64,000 bases of DNA from Fulvimarina pelagi HTCC2506 (GCF_000153705.1 NZ_DS022272.1:2247874-2311873), one strand, 5' to 3'; shown: positions 34,868 to 44,353, counted from the stretch's first letter. The notes: a model not told the origin generated them from the letters alone. Program-made: numbers and translations.

Positions 34868-35204
34868 GGAACCCAATGTGAACCCGTCGCCCGAGCACTG
34901 TCAAGCATACTTTACACTTGCCGAGCTGAGCGCTTTCACCCTGCGTCGTGTACACATGTTCGAAATAGGGCGTTGCCCGGTTGCAAGAATTGCAAGAATG
35001 AGCAAGGATCGAGATTAGACCGCTTCCAGCGTGAAGACTTGGTCGCTTGGGTCGGACCATCGCCTTCAGCTGGCGCCCCTGCCTGAAATACCGGAGTACG
35101 AAAGTGCTTTGGCCATATATTCAGCGTCGGCAAGGCTGGGATTCCGGAGCCGGGATCGAAGAATAAGGTCAACCGTTCGCAGTCTACGATGCGGGAGGAA
35201 CGCT
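34868..35204. other. Divergent regulatory region between bchF and ppaA
   Basis: This 337-base gap has no convincing gene. It contains the PpsR operator at 34899-34916, a palindromic GTGTACAC (34949-34956), and a perfect tandem copy of a nine-base unit, TTGCAAGAA (34981-34989 and 34990-34998). Promoters for the leftward bchF operon and the rightward ppaA-ppsR genes must lie here. No clear -35/-10 pair can be chosen by eye. Confidence 0.6.
34899..34916. promoter_or_regulatory. PpsR/CrtJ operator upstream of bchF
   Basis: TGTCAAGCATACTTTACA fits TGT-N12-ACA exactly. It ends close to the bchF start and would control the whole bchFNBHLM-lhaA-puh-acsF transcript. Confidence 0.8.
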
Positions 35205-36158
35205 ATGGCCTACTTCGCCGATGGTGCCCAGCTTTCTCGTCTGGAGCGGGAGCAGGGCAAGCCAGCTGCGTCAACCGGTCTGGACACAAGGAACGGTCTA
35301 GCATTTTTGCACGATGGACACCTCGTGAGGCCTCCGAATGCTGACGATATCCCCATAATCGAACGCCCTAGTCGCAAAGCCCCTTGCAGCAGTCTCGAAG
35401 ATGCCGTCAGGCAGGCCGTCATCCCTCGCCTTTACGCCCAGCGTATGAAGGAAAAAGACCTGCCGCGAGCGCCCCTGCGGCTCGAGGACAGCGCCCAGGC
35501 GATTATCGCCGCCGGGGCAGTCGATCGCCTCTTACGGCTCGTTCAATCCGGACAGGCAAACCAGCAAGAAGCTTTCCTCCAAGAGCTTTACGACCAAGCC
35601 GTGCCAATCCGGAAGCTGCTTGAAGACGTCGTTGTCCCGGTTGCCAACGAAATTGGACGGGCATGGTCAGAAGACCACATGAGTTTCGCCGAGGTCACGC
35701 TGAAGATCGGTTTGATGCAGACCGCCGTCTCGAACTTTACCTCGAAGGCTTTGGTCACTCAGCCTCAGCGTCATGCCTCGCGCTTCCTGCTTTCTCCTGT
35801 GCCGGGCGAGCATCACGTCTTCGGATCGGTCGTTCTGTCGAGCCTCCTCAATGCATATGGATTCCAGGCGGAAGCGATCCTCGATGCCAATCATCGGAAA
35901 CTATGCGAGCGCGTCGAAGCCCACCGCTACGCGGCGATCGGGCTATCCTGCAACAGCGATAGAACACTTCCGCTGGTAAAAGGCCTGGTCACCGATCTTC
36001 GAGGATGCAGTCGCAATCGTTCGATTGTCGTCATGGTCGGGGGTTGGGCTTTGCATCGAGACAATAAGTCGCTACATACCCTCGGCGCCGATCTAGTCGT
36101 GACCAACGATCGCGACGCTATGGAAGCTATTGCAGAGCGTTTCGAGCACGGAAATTAG
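35205..36158 (+). CDS. ppaA: B12-binding antirepressor PpaA/AerR
   Basis: PpaA/AerR binds hydroxycobalamin and counteracts the repressor PpsR/CrtJ, linking photosystem genes to light and oxygen. The 317-residue product has a helical middle (about 80-180, with a LYDQAVPIRKLLEDVVVP segment) and a C-terminal B12-binding (SCHIC-type) Rossmann domain with PGEHHVFGSVVLSSLL, where His residues may act in cofactor binding, and VVMVGGWALH. The start ATG 35205 has GGGAGG 8-13 bases upstream. An in-frame ATG at 35031 exists but gives an unlikely extension. It is immediately followed by ppsR, as in other phototrophs. Confidence 0.92.
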   Translation: MAYFADGAQLSRLEREQGKPAASTGLDTRNGLAFLHDGHLVRPPNADDIPIIERPSRKAPCSSLEDAVRQAVIPRLYAQRMKEKDLPRAPLRLEDSAQAIIAAGAVDRLLRLVQSGQANQQEAFLQELYDQAVPIRKLLEDVVVPVANEIGRAWSEDHMSFAEVTLKIGLMQTAVSNFTSKALVTQPQRHASRFLLSPVPGEHHVFGSVVLSSLLNAYGFQAEAILDANHRKLCERVEAHRYAAIGLSCNSDRTLPLVKGLVTDLRGCSRNRSIVVMVGGWALHRDNKSLHTLGADLVVTNDRDAMEAIAERFEHGN

Positions 36159-36200
36159 GGCGTACGCATTCGCTAGACCAAGCAACCGGATCGGTGTGCC

Positions 36201-37625
36201 ATGGGAGTAAATTTCGCCGAGGGCGGCCGGGCTTTTTCCGATCCGGATCGCACCTTCGCCAATTTGGACCCCGGAATCATCGCCTCGCTCGTAACGGCGA
36301 CGGCGGATTTTGCGCTCCTGATCGACGATGAAGGTAAAGTCGTCGATGTAGCGATGCGCCAAGATGTTTGCCCTCCCGAGGTCTACCACGCTTGGATCGG
36401 CCGCGCATTCATCGACACCGTCACAAGTGAGTGTCGGCTCAAGGCAAAGCGCCTCTTGGCAGATGTTGCCGACCGGTCCGAAACCCGGCGCGAGATCAAC
36501 CATCCGGTTCCTGACTCACCCGATCTCCCGGTGAGCTATGTTATGTTGCCGCTGGCTCGAGCAGGCGGTCGAGTTGCGCTCGGTCGCGATCTCAGAGCTG
36601 TGGCCGATCTCCAGCAGCGTCTCATCTCAGCGCAGCTGGCTTACGACCACGAGTTCGAACAGGTTCGGAGCGTCGAGGCGCAGTACCGGGTCCTTTTTGA
36701 AACGAGCGCACAGTTCTATCTGATCGTCGATCCCAAGAACCGGACGATCATCGAAGCGAACGCAGTCGCCCGAAAGGGGCTCCTCAAGCACGACGCGGTT
36801 GGGTCAAGTCTGGAAAGCCTCTTCGCCGCCGACACACACGCCGAACTCGACCGCTTGATCGCAACCGCCTTTTCCTCTGGGAAGAGCGAGCACGGCACCC
36901 TTCGTCATTCCGGCCCGGGAAATGTCCCAGCGACGGTCAGCCTTCGTTTCTTTCGCCATCTTGGCAGCCCCCGCCTGTCCGTTCAGATCGAGCCCGGCGG
37001 GACCGGATTTGCTCGGACCTCCGACGATCTGACACAATCCCTGCTCAGCGGTTTGGGCGCTACATCTCCTGACGCTATCGTCATCTTCGACGAGGAGATG
37101 AGGGTCGTTCTTACCAATCAAAGCTATCTCGATTTGGTCCAGGTCGCCGAACTTGCCCAGCTCCGAGGGCAGCAGCAGTCCGACCGAATTGGTCAGCGCG
37201 GCGTCGAAATGCGCGTTCTGAAAAACGCCATCGACAACCAGGGTATCGTGCGGACGCTAACAACCTATGTCACAACAGCCTATGGCGGAACGGTTCCAGT
37301 AGATATCGGCGGCACCGCCTTCAGTGTTGATGGGCGGCGGTTCTATGGGCTCGTTATCCGCAGGAATGAGCGGACTTCCTCCCCAGCAAACCAGAGTGGC
37401 CGAGGGGAGATGCGTCCGGCCAATGATATGATTGGTCTCGTCGGTCAAATGCCTCTTCGCGATATCGTGAGGGACACGACAGACATTATCGAGCGTCTGT
37501 GTATCGAAGCCGCGCTCGAACTGACGCAAAACAACCGTGCGTCAGCTGCCGAGTTGCTAGGCATCAGCCGCCAGGCACTTTACACCAAACTTCGTCGTTT
37601 TGGCATTATTGGTGAAGCTGGGTAG
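36201..37625 (+). CDS. ppsR: Transcriptional repressor PpsR/CrtJ
   Basis: PpsR represses bch, crt and puc genes under oxygen by binding TGT-N12-ACA. The 474-residue product has PAS domains (about 25-130, 160-270 and 285-390) joined by a coiled-coil-like LQQRLISAQLAYDHEFEQV linker, and a C-terminal Fis-type helix-turn-helix ending LLGISRQALYTKLRRFGI. Cys434, at the start of the HTH (RLCIEAALELTQ), corresponds in position to the redox-active Cys420 of CrtJ. The start is ATG 36201. All four perfect operators in the window are likely targets. Confidence 0.96.
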   Translation: MGVNFAEGGRAFSDPDRTFANLDPGIIASLVTATADFALLIDDEGKVVDVAMRQDVCPPEVYHAWIGRAFIDTVTSECRLKAKRLLADVADRSETRREINHPVPDSPDLPVSYVMLPLARAGGRVALGRDLRAVADLQQRLISAQLAYDHEFEQVRSVEAQYRVLFETSAQFYLIVDPKNRTIIEANAVARKGLLKHDAVGSSLESLFAADTHAELDRLIATAFSSGKSEHGTLRHSGPGNVPATVSLRFFRHLGSPRLSVQIEPGGTGFARTSDDLTQSLLSGLGATSPDAIVIFDEEMRVVLTNQSYLDLVQVAELAQLRGQQQSDRIGQRGVEMRVLKNAIDNQGIVRTLTTYVTTAYGGTVPVDIGGTAFSVDGRRFYGLVIRRNERTSSPANQSGRGEMRPANDMIGLVGQMPLRDIVRDTTDIIERLCIEAALELTQNNRASAAELLGISRQALYTKLRRFGIIGEAG

Positions 37626-37638
37626 GCCACGAGTGTGG

Positions 37639-37656
37639 TGTAATCTAAACTTGACG
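37639..37656. promoter_or_regulatory. Degenerate PpsR-like site upstream of bchG
   Basis: TGTAATCTAAACTTGACG matches TGT-N12-ACA except for the last base. It lies 40 bases (about four helical turns) before the perfect site at 37679. PpsR/CrtJ often binds paired sites cooperatively, so this may be the weaker partner. Confidence 0.5.
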
Positions 37657-37678
37657 CCGAAGGTCGGTCTTTAGAATT

Positions 37679-37696
37679 TGTCAAGTTTGGTTGACA
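37679..37696. promoter_or_regulatory. PpsR/CrtJ operator upstream of bchG
   Basis: TGTCAAGTTTGGTTGACA is a perfect TGT-N12-ACA palindrome that ends 31 bases before the bchG ATG. It would control bchG-pucC-like-bchP-hemA. Confidence 0.82.
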
Positions 37697-37727
37697 CCTA
37701 AGCCGAATTCGACCTAGCATCATCGGC

Positions 37728-38645
37728 ATGAGCCGAACGGTCGCCCCACTCACTGCCGCACCTCGCATTCAGCCGTCGGCCTTGGTCGCGGTTCTGAAGC
37801 CGGTGACATGGTTCGCCCCCGTTTGGGCATTCGCTTGTGGAGGTATCTCGGCCCTAGAAAGCTTGGGTCCGGACACTGATCATCTTATCGTTCTACGCGA
37901 CGTCCTTCTCGGTCTCGTGCTCGCTGGCCCGATGCTATGCGGCGCGAGCCAAGCGGTGAACGACTGGTTCGATCGCCACGTCGATGCAATCAACGAACCC
38001 GACCGCCCCATTCCCTCGGGACGCCTCCCCGGCCGCTCCGGGCTCACGATTGCCATCCTGTGGACAGCCGCATCCCTGCTACTCGCCTCGTTTCTCGGGC
38101 CGATCGTTTTCACCGCTGCCGCTGTCGGCTGCGCCTTCTCTTGGGCCTACAGCGCACCGCCACTGCGCCTGAAGAAGAACGGCTGGTACGGTAATGCGAG
38201 CGTGGCAATCTCCTATGAAGGCCTCGCTTGGGTGACCGGTGCAGCCCTCGTCGCGCAGGGCATGCCGTCGTTGCAGTCATTGTTTCTCGCGCTTCTCTAT
38301 TCTCTTGGCGCGCACGGCATCATGACGCTCAACGACTTCAAATCGATCCAAGGTGATCTGCGCTTCGGCATCCGCACGCTACCGGCGCGCTACGGCGTCA
38401 AGGCCGCCAGTTGGATTGCTTGCGTCGTCATGGCAGGCGCTCAGATCGCGGTCATGGCTTGCCTCGTCGCGTGGGGGCATACAGTGGCCGCCCTTCTCGT
38501 CTCCGCCCTGCTCTTTGGTCAGGTCGGACTCATGAAACGCTTCCTCGCCGATCCGCAGGCAGAGGCGATCCGCTACAATGCGACCGGCACCGGACTTTAC
38601 GTCCTCGGCATGATGGTCGCCGCCGTCGCACTCGGAGTGTCGTGA
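37728..38645 (+). CDS. bchG: Bacteriochlorophyll synthase BchG
   Basis: BchG attaches geranylgeranyl or phytyl diphosphate to bacteriochlorophyllide a, in the membrane. The 305-residue product is a UbiA-family prenyltransferase with both Asp-rich motifs: NDWFDRHVDAINEPDRPIPSG-type segment at about 75-95 and NDFKSIQGD at about 203. About eight to nine membrane helices are visible. The start is ATG 37728, downstream of paired PpsR sites. Its stop overlaps the next ATG by one base. Confidence 0.97.
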   Translation: MSRTVAPLTAAPRIQPSALVAVLKPVTWFAPVWAFACGGISALESLGPDTDHLIVLRDVLLGLVLAGPMLCGASQAVNDWFDRHVDAINEPDRPIPSGRLPGRSGLTIAILWTAASLLLASFLGPIVFTAAAVGCAFSWAYSAPPLRLKKNGWYGNASVAISYEGLAWVTGAALVAQGMPSLQSLFLALLYSLGAHGIMTLNDFKSIQGDLRFGIRTLPARYGVKAASWIACVVMAGAQIAVMACLVAWGHTVAALLVSALLFGQVGLMKRFLADPQAEAIRYNATGTGLYVLGMMVAAVALGVS

Positions 38646-40015
38646 TGCGAGGCGCGGCTCCCCACTCGATCGCCGGCTTCACCTGGACACAGATCTTTCG
38701 CCTGGCGCTCGTCCAGAATGCGATCGGCGCGATGGTCGTGCTGACGACATCGACGATGAATCGCATCATGGTCGTCGAGCTCGGCCTCGCCGCGATGGTT
38801 CCCGGCGCCCTCGTCGCCCTCCACTACGCCGTCCAGATGCTGCGGCCCCGCTTTGGTCACGGCGCCGATCGAGGACGCAGCCGCACCCGCTGGATTGTCG
38901 GCGGTCTCGCCATTCTCGCACTCGGCACGGTTCTCGCGTCGGTTGCCACCGGCCTTGCGGTATCGGACCGTCTTCTCGGCCTGTCACTCGCGAGCTTCGC
39001 CTTCGTCCTCATCGGCATCGGGGTCGGGGCTTCCGGCACCAACCTCCTCGCCCTCGTCGCGGCGGGTGTCGCGCCACATCGCCGCGGCCCGGCGGCCACT
39101 TTGATGTGGACGCTGATGATCGCAGGCTTCGCGCTGACGGCAGGGATCGCTGGGAGCTTCCTCGATCCGTTCTCCGCCGGCCGGCTCGTCGCCGTCACCG
39201 CAGCGACGGCTGGTCTCGCGCTCGCCGTCGGAACGCTCGCGACGCTTGGGATCGAGCGGTCCATATGTCAGGAGACATCGCCTAAGCGGCATGACGCAGT
39301 GAACGGCAATTTCTCCGCCACAATGAGGGACGTCTGGCAGGAAAGCGCGACCCGCCGCTTCACGGTCTTCGTCTTCATCTCGATGCTGGCCTACAGCGCT
39401 CAAGATCTTGTTCTCGAACCCTTCGCCGGCCTCATCTTCGCGATGACGCCGGGCGAGACGACGCAGCTTGCCGGCATGCAGCATGGCGGCACCTTCCTCG
39501 GAATGATCGTCGTGGCGCTTGCCGGGTTTCTTTTCGCCAGGAGGCATCCTGGCCTTCTCCGCCTTCTTTGCGTCACCGGCTGTCTTGGTTCGGCGCTCGC
39601 TTTTGCGGCTTTGTTCGCAGCCTCGCGAACCGGTGGTGAATTCCCGCTCGTGCCGACGGTCGCGACCCTCGGCTTCTTCAACGGCCTCTTCGCTGTCGCA
39701 GCCATAGGCTCGATGATGGGTCTGGCTTCGGGCACCGGCGCCGACGAAAGCCCACGCCACGGCATTCGCATGGGCCTGTGGGGCGCCGCGCAGGCAATTG
39801 CCTTCGCGCTCGGCGGCTTCGCCGGCACTGCGCTCGTAGACGTCACCCTCCATTTCACCGGCTCCAACGCGAATGCCTATGGTGGTGTCTTCCTCATTGA
39901 GGGCGTCGGCTTCGTCGTCTCCGCCCTCCTCGCTTGGCGCTGCATAGAAAACCGGTTCGAATTCGGTGAACGGGCACGACCGATGGCGAACAACCTTTCG
40001 GGAGCTGCGGCATGA
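38645..40015 (+). CDS. PucC-family MFS protein between bchG and bchP
   Basis: This second bacteriochlorophyll-delivery-type MFS protein corresponds to the orf between bchG and bchP in Rhodobacter clusters. The 456-residue product has about 12 membrane helices, STMNRIMVVELGLAAMVPG as the family's first-helix motif, and AYSAQDLVLEPFAGLIF in the second half. The start ATG 38645 overlaps the bchG stop (TGATG); the longer open frame upstream lies inside bchG. The stop overlaps bchP (ATGA). It probably helps pigment delivery to antenna or reaction-centre proteins; the exact partner is unknown. Confidence 0.9.
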   Translation: MRGAAPHSIAGFTWTQIFRLALVQNAIGAMVVLTTSTMNRIMVVELGLAAMVPGALVALHYAVQMLRPRFGHGADRGRSRTRWIVGGLAILALGTVLASVATGLAVSDRLLGLSLASFAFVLIGIGVGASGTNLLALVAAGVAPHRRGPAATLMWTLMIAGFALTAGIAGSFLDPFSAGRLVAVTAATAGLALAVGTLATLGIERSICQETSPKRHDAVNGNFSATMRDVWQESATRRFTVFVFISMLAYSAQDLVLEPFAGLIFAMTPGETTQLAGMQHGGTFLGMIVVALAGFLFARRHPGLLRLLCVTGCLGSALAFAALFAASRTGGEFPLVPTVATLGFFNGLFAVAAIGSMMGLASGTGADESPRHGIRMGLWGAAQAIAFALGGFAGTALVDVTLHFTGSNANAYGGVFLIEGVGFVVSALLAWRCIENRFEFGERARPMANNLSGAAA

Positions 40016-41253
40016 TCCCAAACACCGAAACGCGCGCGACAATGCCTGCGGCGAGTAATGCAGCGCAGGTGAAACGCTTTGATGCTGTCGTCATCGGGGG
40101 CGGTCCGGCCGGGTCTACCGCCGCGTTGCGCCTCGCCGAAGCTGGTTACAGCACGGCACTTGTTGAGCGCGGCGGCCGGATCAAACCATGCGGCGGCGCG
40201 ATTCCGCCGCGGCTGATCCAAGACTTCGCCATTCCCGGTCATCTTCTGAAGGCCACCATTTCCTCGGCCCGCATGATCGCGCCGTCTGGCAAGACAGTCG
40301 ATATGCCGATCGACGGCGGTTTTGTCGGCATGGTCGACCGTGAGGAATTCGACGAATGGCTGCGCGAACGCGCCGTTTCTCGCGGCGTCACCCGCATCAC
40401 GGCCATGTTCGATGGCCTTGAGCCGGCATTCGGCGAGGATCGGCAAATTCGGATCAAAACAAAACTGGGAGAGATCCAAACCCTCTCGGCGCGCCTAGTC
40501 ATCGGCGCCGACGGTGCACGTTCGGCGGTAGCGAGGGCGGCACTCCCGAATCAGAAACAGCCAAAATCGGTCTTCGCATACCACGAGATCGTCGATTCGA
40601 AGGGGTGTTCGAGCGAGCCCGCAAGCGCGCGAGCCAACCGCTGCGACGTTTTCTATCAGGGTGCGATTTCTCCAGATTTTTATGGCTGGATCTTCCCCCA
40701 TGGCGAGACCGTCAGCATCGGCACAGGAACTGCCAAGAAAGGCTACGGCCTCAGAAAGGCGGTGGGCGACTTGCGCTTCGCGTCGGGCTATGGCGGCGCG
40801 AAGACGGTTCGCCGCGAAGGGGCGCCCATCCCTCTCAAGCCCATGAAGCGCTGGGACGACGGGCGCAACGTTATCGTTGCCGGGGATGCAGCCGGTGTCG
40901 TCGCACCGGCCTCTGGCGAAGGCATCTACTACGCGATGGAAAGCGCCCGCATGGTAGCGGATGCCGGCATCGCCTTCCTGGCCAATGGAGACGCCCGCGA
41001 ACTCGCCAAAGCGCGCAAACTGTTCATGGGTGACCACGGCAAGATTTTCTTGGTTTTGGAATTGCTCCAAACTGTGTGGTATCGCTCAGATTGGCTGCGC
41101 GAACGGTTCGTCTCGATCTGCCGCGATCCCGACGTGCAGCGACTGACATGGGAGTCCTACATGCACAAACGAATGTCGAAAGCGAGCCCGACGGCGCATG
41201 CGCGGATCCTCTGGCAGAATCTCGGACACTATCTCGGATGGAGAACGGCATAA
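40012..41253 (+). CDS. bchP: Geranylgeranyl reductase BchP
   Basis: BchP reduces the geranylgeranyl tail of bacteriochlorophyll to phytyl in three NADPH-dependent steps. The 413-residue product has an N-terminal FAD-binding motif, [15 protein letters not shown], at about 24-38, the family's KPCGGAIPP, and a later [22 protein letters not shown] segment. The first 20 residues are a polar extension. The start ATG 40012 overlaps the preceding stop (ATGA). Its stop overlaps hemA by one base (TAATG). Confidence 0.96.
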   Translation: MIPNTETRATMPAASNAAQVKRFDAVVIGGGPAGSTAALRLAEAGYSTALVERGGRIKPCGGAIPPRLIQDFAIPGHLLKATISSARMIAPSGKTVDMPIDGGFVGMVDREEFDEWLRERAVSRGVTRITAMFDGLEPAFGEDRQIRIKTKLGEIQTLSARLVIGADGARSAVARAALPNQKQPKSVFAYHEIVDSKGCSSEPASARANRCDVFYQGAISPDFYGWIFPHGETVSIGTGTAKKGYGLRKAVGDLRFASGYGGAKTVRREGAPIPLKPMKRWDDGRNVIVAGDAAGVVAPASGEGIYYAMESARMVADAGIAFLANGDARELAKARKLFMGDHGKIFLVLELLQTVWYRSDWLRERFVSICRDPDVQRLTWESYMHKRMSKASPTAHARILWQNLGHYLGWRTA

Positions 41254-42599
41254 TGTACGACTGGACGAAAGATACCGCTCTCCACGGTAAGCACTCGAAA
41301 TCTTCTAAGACGAATTGTCCGCTGGGTTACGAGCGCGTCCCGTTGCCGGTCGATTACGGGCGTCATTTTTCGGAAGCGATCGAGGCTCTGCATGCCGAGA
41401 AGCGCTACCGTGTGTTCGCCGATCTGGAGCGGATCGCGGGCCGCTTTCCGCAGGCGATCTGGCGGCCGGGGAGCGAGCATGGGGGCGAAGCGCGCGAGAT
41501 CACCGTCTGGTGCTCGAACGACTATCTCGGCATGGGCCAGCACGAGACCGTCGTCACCGCCATGAAGAACACCGTCTCGGCCATGGGCTCGGGCGCCGGC
41601 GGCACGCGCAACATCTCCGGCACCAATCATCCGCTGGTCGAACTCGAGCGCGAACTCGCCGATCTGCACGGCAAGGAGGCCGCCCTCGTCTTCACCTCGG
41701 GCTTCGTCTCCAACGAGGCCTCGATCTCGACCATCGCGAAGCTCCTGCCCGGCTGCCTCATCCTGTCGGACGAGCTCAACCATGCCTCGATGATCGAGGG
41801 TGTGCGCAAGGCAGGCACGAAGAAGCAGATCTTCCGGCACAACGATGTCGCCCATCTCGAAGAGCTGCTGAAGGCCGCGCCGATCGACCAGCCCAAGCTG
41901 ATCGTCTTCGAGAGCGTCTATTCGATGGACGGCGACATCGCGCCGATCGGCGCGATCTGCGATCTGGCCGAAAAGTACAACGCTATGACCTATATCGACG
42001 AGGTCCACGCCGTCGGCATGTATGGGACACGCGGCGGCGGCATCTCCGAACGCGACGGCGAGGCCCACCGGATCGACGTCATCGAGGGCACGCTTGCGAA
42101 GGCCTTCGGCACGCTCGGCGGCTACATCACCGGCACCAGGGACGTGATCGACGCGGTCCGCTCCTACGCGCCGGGCTTCATCTTCACCACCGCATTGCCC
42201 CCTGCCCTCGCCGCGGCGGCCACCGCCTCGATCCGGCACCTGAAGGAGAGCCAGGCCGAACGCGACGGCCAGCAGCGCCAGGCGGCGCGCACCAAGGACG
42301 TTCTCGGCGGCGCCGATCTGCCGGTGATGCCGTCGGACACCCACATCGTGCCGGTCCTCGTCGGCGACCCGGACCTCTGCAAGCGTGCCTCGGACCATCT
42401 CCTCGCCAGGCACGGCATCTACATCCAGCCGATCAACTATCCGACCGTCCCGCGCGGCACCGAGCGCCTCAGGATCACGCCGACCCCGCTCCACGACGAC
42501 ACCCGCATCGAACACCTCAAGGATGCCCTCGTCGAGACCTGGAACGCCATCGGGATTCCGTTCGCTTCTAAGCATGCTGCATTGGAGGCGGCGGAATAG
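41253..42599 (+). CDS. hemA: 5-aminolevulinate synthase with an N-terminal extension
   Basis: This PLP enzyme condenses glycine and succinyl-CoA to 5-aminolevulinate, the first tetrapyrrole precursor (Shemin pathway). The 448-residue product has the family core from about residue 40 ([20 protein letters not shown]), then [22 protein letters not shown] and the PLP-lysine motif [12 protein letters not shown] with Lys at about 283. Compared with the usual length of about 405, it has about 35 extra N-terminal residues that include a Cys-Pro motif (NCPL, residues 21-24). ATG 41253 overlaps the bchP stop (TAATG). The GC-rich, cleaner codon use compared with bchP may point to a different history. 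Confidence 0.96.
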   Translation: MYDWTKDTALHGKHSKSSKTNCPLGYERVPLPVDYGRHFSEAIEALHAEKRYRVFADLERIAGRFPQAIWRPGSEHGGEAREITVWCSNDYLGMGQHETVVTAMKNTVSAMGSGAGGTRNISGTNHPLVELERELADLHGKEAALVFTSGFVSNEASISTIAKLLPGCLILSDELNHASMIEGVRKAGTKKQIFRHNDVAHLEELLKAAPIDQPKLIVFESVYSMDGDIAPIGAICDLAEKYNAMTYIDEVHAVGMYGTRGGGISERDGEAHRIDVIEGTLAKAFGTLGGYITGTRDVIDAVRSYAPGFIFTTALPPALAAAATASIRHLKESQAERDGQQRQAARTKDVLGGADLPVMPSDTHIVPVLVGDPDLCKRASDHLLARHGIYIQPINYPTVPRGTERLRITPTPLHDDTRIEHLKDALVETWNAIGIPFASKHAALEAAE

Positions 42600-42833
42600 G
42601 CGTCGGGGTTCGGAGACCACAAGTCAAATGGACGTCCGCCAGTGACGTTCTCTAGGCTCGGCTATCTGATTAAAAAGGCCCGCGGCGCATCGTCGGCTCG
42701 TTTACCTGTCGCATTTTCGATCCATCAGCGGCGCACGAGCCGCCCCTGAATGTCGCCATCTCGCTAATGCCGTGCTGTGCGTGTCGCCGAGAATTCAGCG
42801 TTTATGGGCGATCGAGCGTCCGCTTATCCGGTT

Positions 42834-42858
42834 GGAACCAAACCTGTTTGCCGCTGTT
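42834..42858 (+). promoter_or_regulatory. Candidate EcfG-type (general stress) promoter
   Basis: GGAAC (42834-42838) and GTT (42856-42858), separated by 17 bases, match the -35/-10 form used by the alphaproteobacterial general stress sigma factor EcfG. It lies about 40 bases upstream of the lipoprotein ATG. The GGAAC is also part of a nine-base inverted repeat, GTTGGAACC (42831) with GGTTCCAAC (42877). The call is from motif only. Confidence 0.45.
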
Positions 42859-42897
42859 TACGGCCTACGGTTAATAGGTTCCAACAGGAGACAAGTC

Positions 42898-43206
42898 ATG
42901 ATTTCGTTCCGCCATCTCATGCTCGCTAGTGTCATTCCGCTTAGCCTCGGATTGGCAGGCTGCGGCGAGTCCGAAGAGGCAAGCGAAGACGCCGCGACCG
43001 AGACGACCGAAACCGATGCATCCGCAACAGGTGAAGACGCTGGCGCAGCGACCGAGGGGGGCGACAGCGCGGCTGGCGGGTCTGGCGATACGAACATGGC
43101 GACGGATGTCGGCAGCGGCGACGGTGCTACGAGCGGGGAAGGTTCGTCCAACTCGCCTGAGGAAGGCGCCGCAGAATCGAGCGACCCCGAACAGACCAGT
43201 CAATAA
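42898..43206 (+). CDS. Small acidic low-complexity lipoprotein
   Basis: The 102-residue protein has a signal peptide ending in a lipobox, LAGC (Cys about residue 19), so it is probably lipid-anchored. The rest is almost only Glu, Asp, Ala, Ser, Thr and Gly, and is probably disordered. ATG 42898 has CAGGAG 8-13 bases upstream; the open frame further left has no ribosome site. A likely EcfG promoter precedes it and a strong terminator follows, so it is its own transcription unit. No family is recognised. Its composition is like the tail of PufC in this window. Confidence 0.7.
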   Translation: MISFRHLMLASVIPLSLGLAGCGESEEASEDAATETTETDASATGEDAGAATEGGDSAAGGSGDTNMATDVGSGDGATSGEGSSNSPEEGAAESSDPEQTSQ

Positions 43207-43236
43207 TTCGTCCAACAGGATCAACGACGTCGATAT

Positions 43237-43268
43237 GGCGGTGCGGACTCGTTCCGCGCCGCCGTTTT
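43237..43268 (+). terminator. Strong rho-independent terminator after the lipoprotein
   Basis: An 11-base-pair stem (43237-43247 with 43253-43263, one G-T pair) closes a five-base loop and is followed by GTTTT. It lies 30 bases after the lipoprotein stop and just beyond the end of the convergent transporter gene, so the hairpin may serve both directions. Confidence 0.88.
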
Positions 43269-44223
43269 ACTGCGTGCGTGCCACCACCATCCTCGCGAAC
43301 CGCTTGGCACTGCGCCGCTCCAACAGGTAGACCACGAGACCGGCACCGACCACGACCGCCATCCCGATCCATTTGAGACCGTCCGGCCAGTCGCCGAAGA
43401 AGACGTATCCGGCGAAGATCGCAAAGACGAGTTCGGCATAGCTGAACGGCGCGAGAGCGGCGGCCGGAGCTCGCGAATAGGCCTCGACGATGAGGAGGTG
43501 GGCGATCGTTCCCACCGCGCCGATGCCCAGGATGAGCCAAAGCGCGGCCGTCTCCTCCGGCCAGGACCAGGCGAGGATCTCCACGTCAAGCGGTAGGGCG
43601 GCGATCATGATCGCAGCGACTGTCACGCTTCCCCCGATACCGGCGTAGAGCATCATCGCCAGCGGTTCGTCGCCGCGCGAGGCAAAGCGGCTCAAAATGA
43701 TATAGAGCGAGACGAGAAACGCCGTCGCCAGCGGGAGAAGCGAGAGCGGCCCGAAGACCGCGTAGCTCGGCCGGATAATGATCAGAGCGCCGCAAAATCC
43801 GATCATGATCGCGAGAACCCGCCTCCAGCCAATCGTCTCCCTCAGGATCGGCACCGCGAGCAAGACCTGCAGCATCGGCGCGATCATGAAGACCGCGACC
43901 GCGTCGGCAAGCGGCATGAAGCCGAGGGCGGCGAAGAACAGGATGCCGGCGCCCCCGAGCAGAGCACCACGAAAGAGGTTCAGCCCCGGCTGCGACACGC
44001 GGAACATCCCTGCGCCCCCTCTCATCGCCATGAACGGGATCATCCAGAGCGACTGCTGGAGCAGGCGCAGAAGCGCCACCTCACCCGCCGAAACACCATA
44101 GCTGTTGATCAGGATCTTGCCGCCCGCATCGAGAAGCGGAAAGACGGCGGTCGCGGCGACGAGGATCGCGATCCCGCGAAGGGTCTCGGCGGATGGATTG
44201 GCAGAATCGGCGGGAGACTTCAT
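43267..44223 (-). CDS. EamA/DMT-family membrane transporter
   Basis: The 318-residue product is a ten-helix drug/metabolite-type permease with two EamA repeats (about 16-145 and 160-290). The first repeat has GVSAGEVALLRLLQQSLWM; the second has SYAELVFAIFAGYVFFGDWP, the family's end-of-repeat motif. The substrate cannot be told from sequence. The start chosen is ATG 44223; the open frame continues upstream but would overlap the divergent yaiI region. Confidence 0.88.
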   Translation of the reverse strand: MKSPADSANPSAETLRGIAILVAATAVFPLLDAGGKILINSYGVSAGEVALLRLLQQSLWMIPFMAMRGGAGMFRVSQPGLNLFRGALLGGAGILFFAALGFMPLADAVAVFMIAPMLQVLLAVPILRETIGWRRVLAIMIGFCGALIIIRPSYAVFGPLSLLPLATAFLVSLYIILSRFASRGDEPLAMMLYAGIGGSVTVAAIMIAALPLDVEILAWSWPEETAALWLILGIGAVGTIAHLLIVEAYSRAPAAALAPFSYAELVFAIFAGYVFFGDWPDGLKWIGMAVVVGAGLVVYLLERRSAKRFARMVVARTQ

Positions 44224-44353
44224 GGCGCTCTCTCGGCGGCGGAGACAGGCATTCCATGCCACCCGGCGCCGCCGAACGCCATGCGCGCCGCAATTCCATT
44301 TCGTGATAGGACGTTCGGAAAAACGATCGACAACTAGACGGACCCAAATCGCC

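Noticed and set aside
34949..34956. GTGTACAC as a further PpsR site
   Set aside because: It is palindromic but lacks a partner ACA at N12 spacing; noted only as part of the regulatory region.
41229..42620. Leftward open frame of 463 codons opposite hemA
   Set aside because: Antisense shadow of the ALAS gene with biased composition; no motif.
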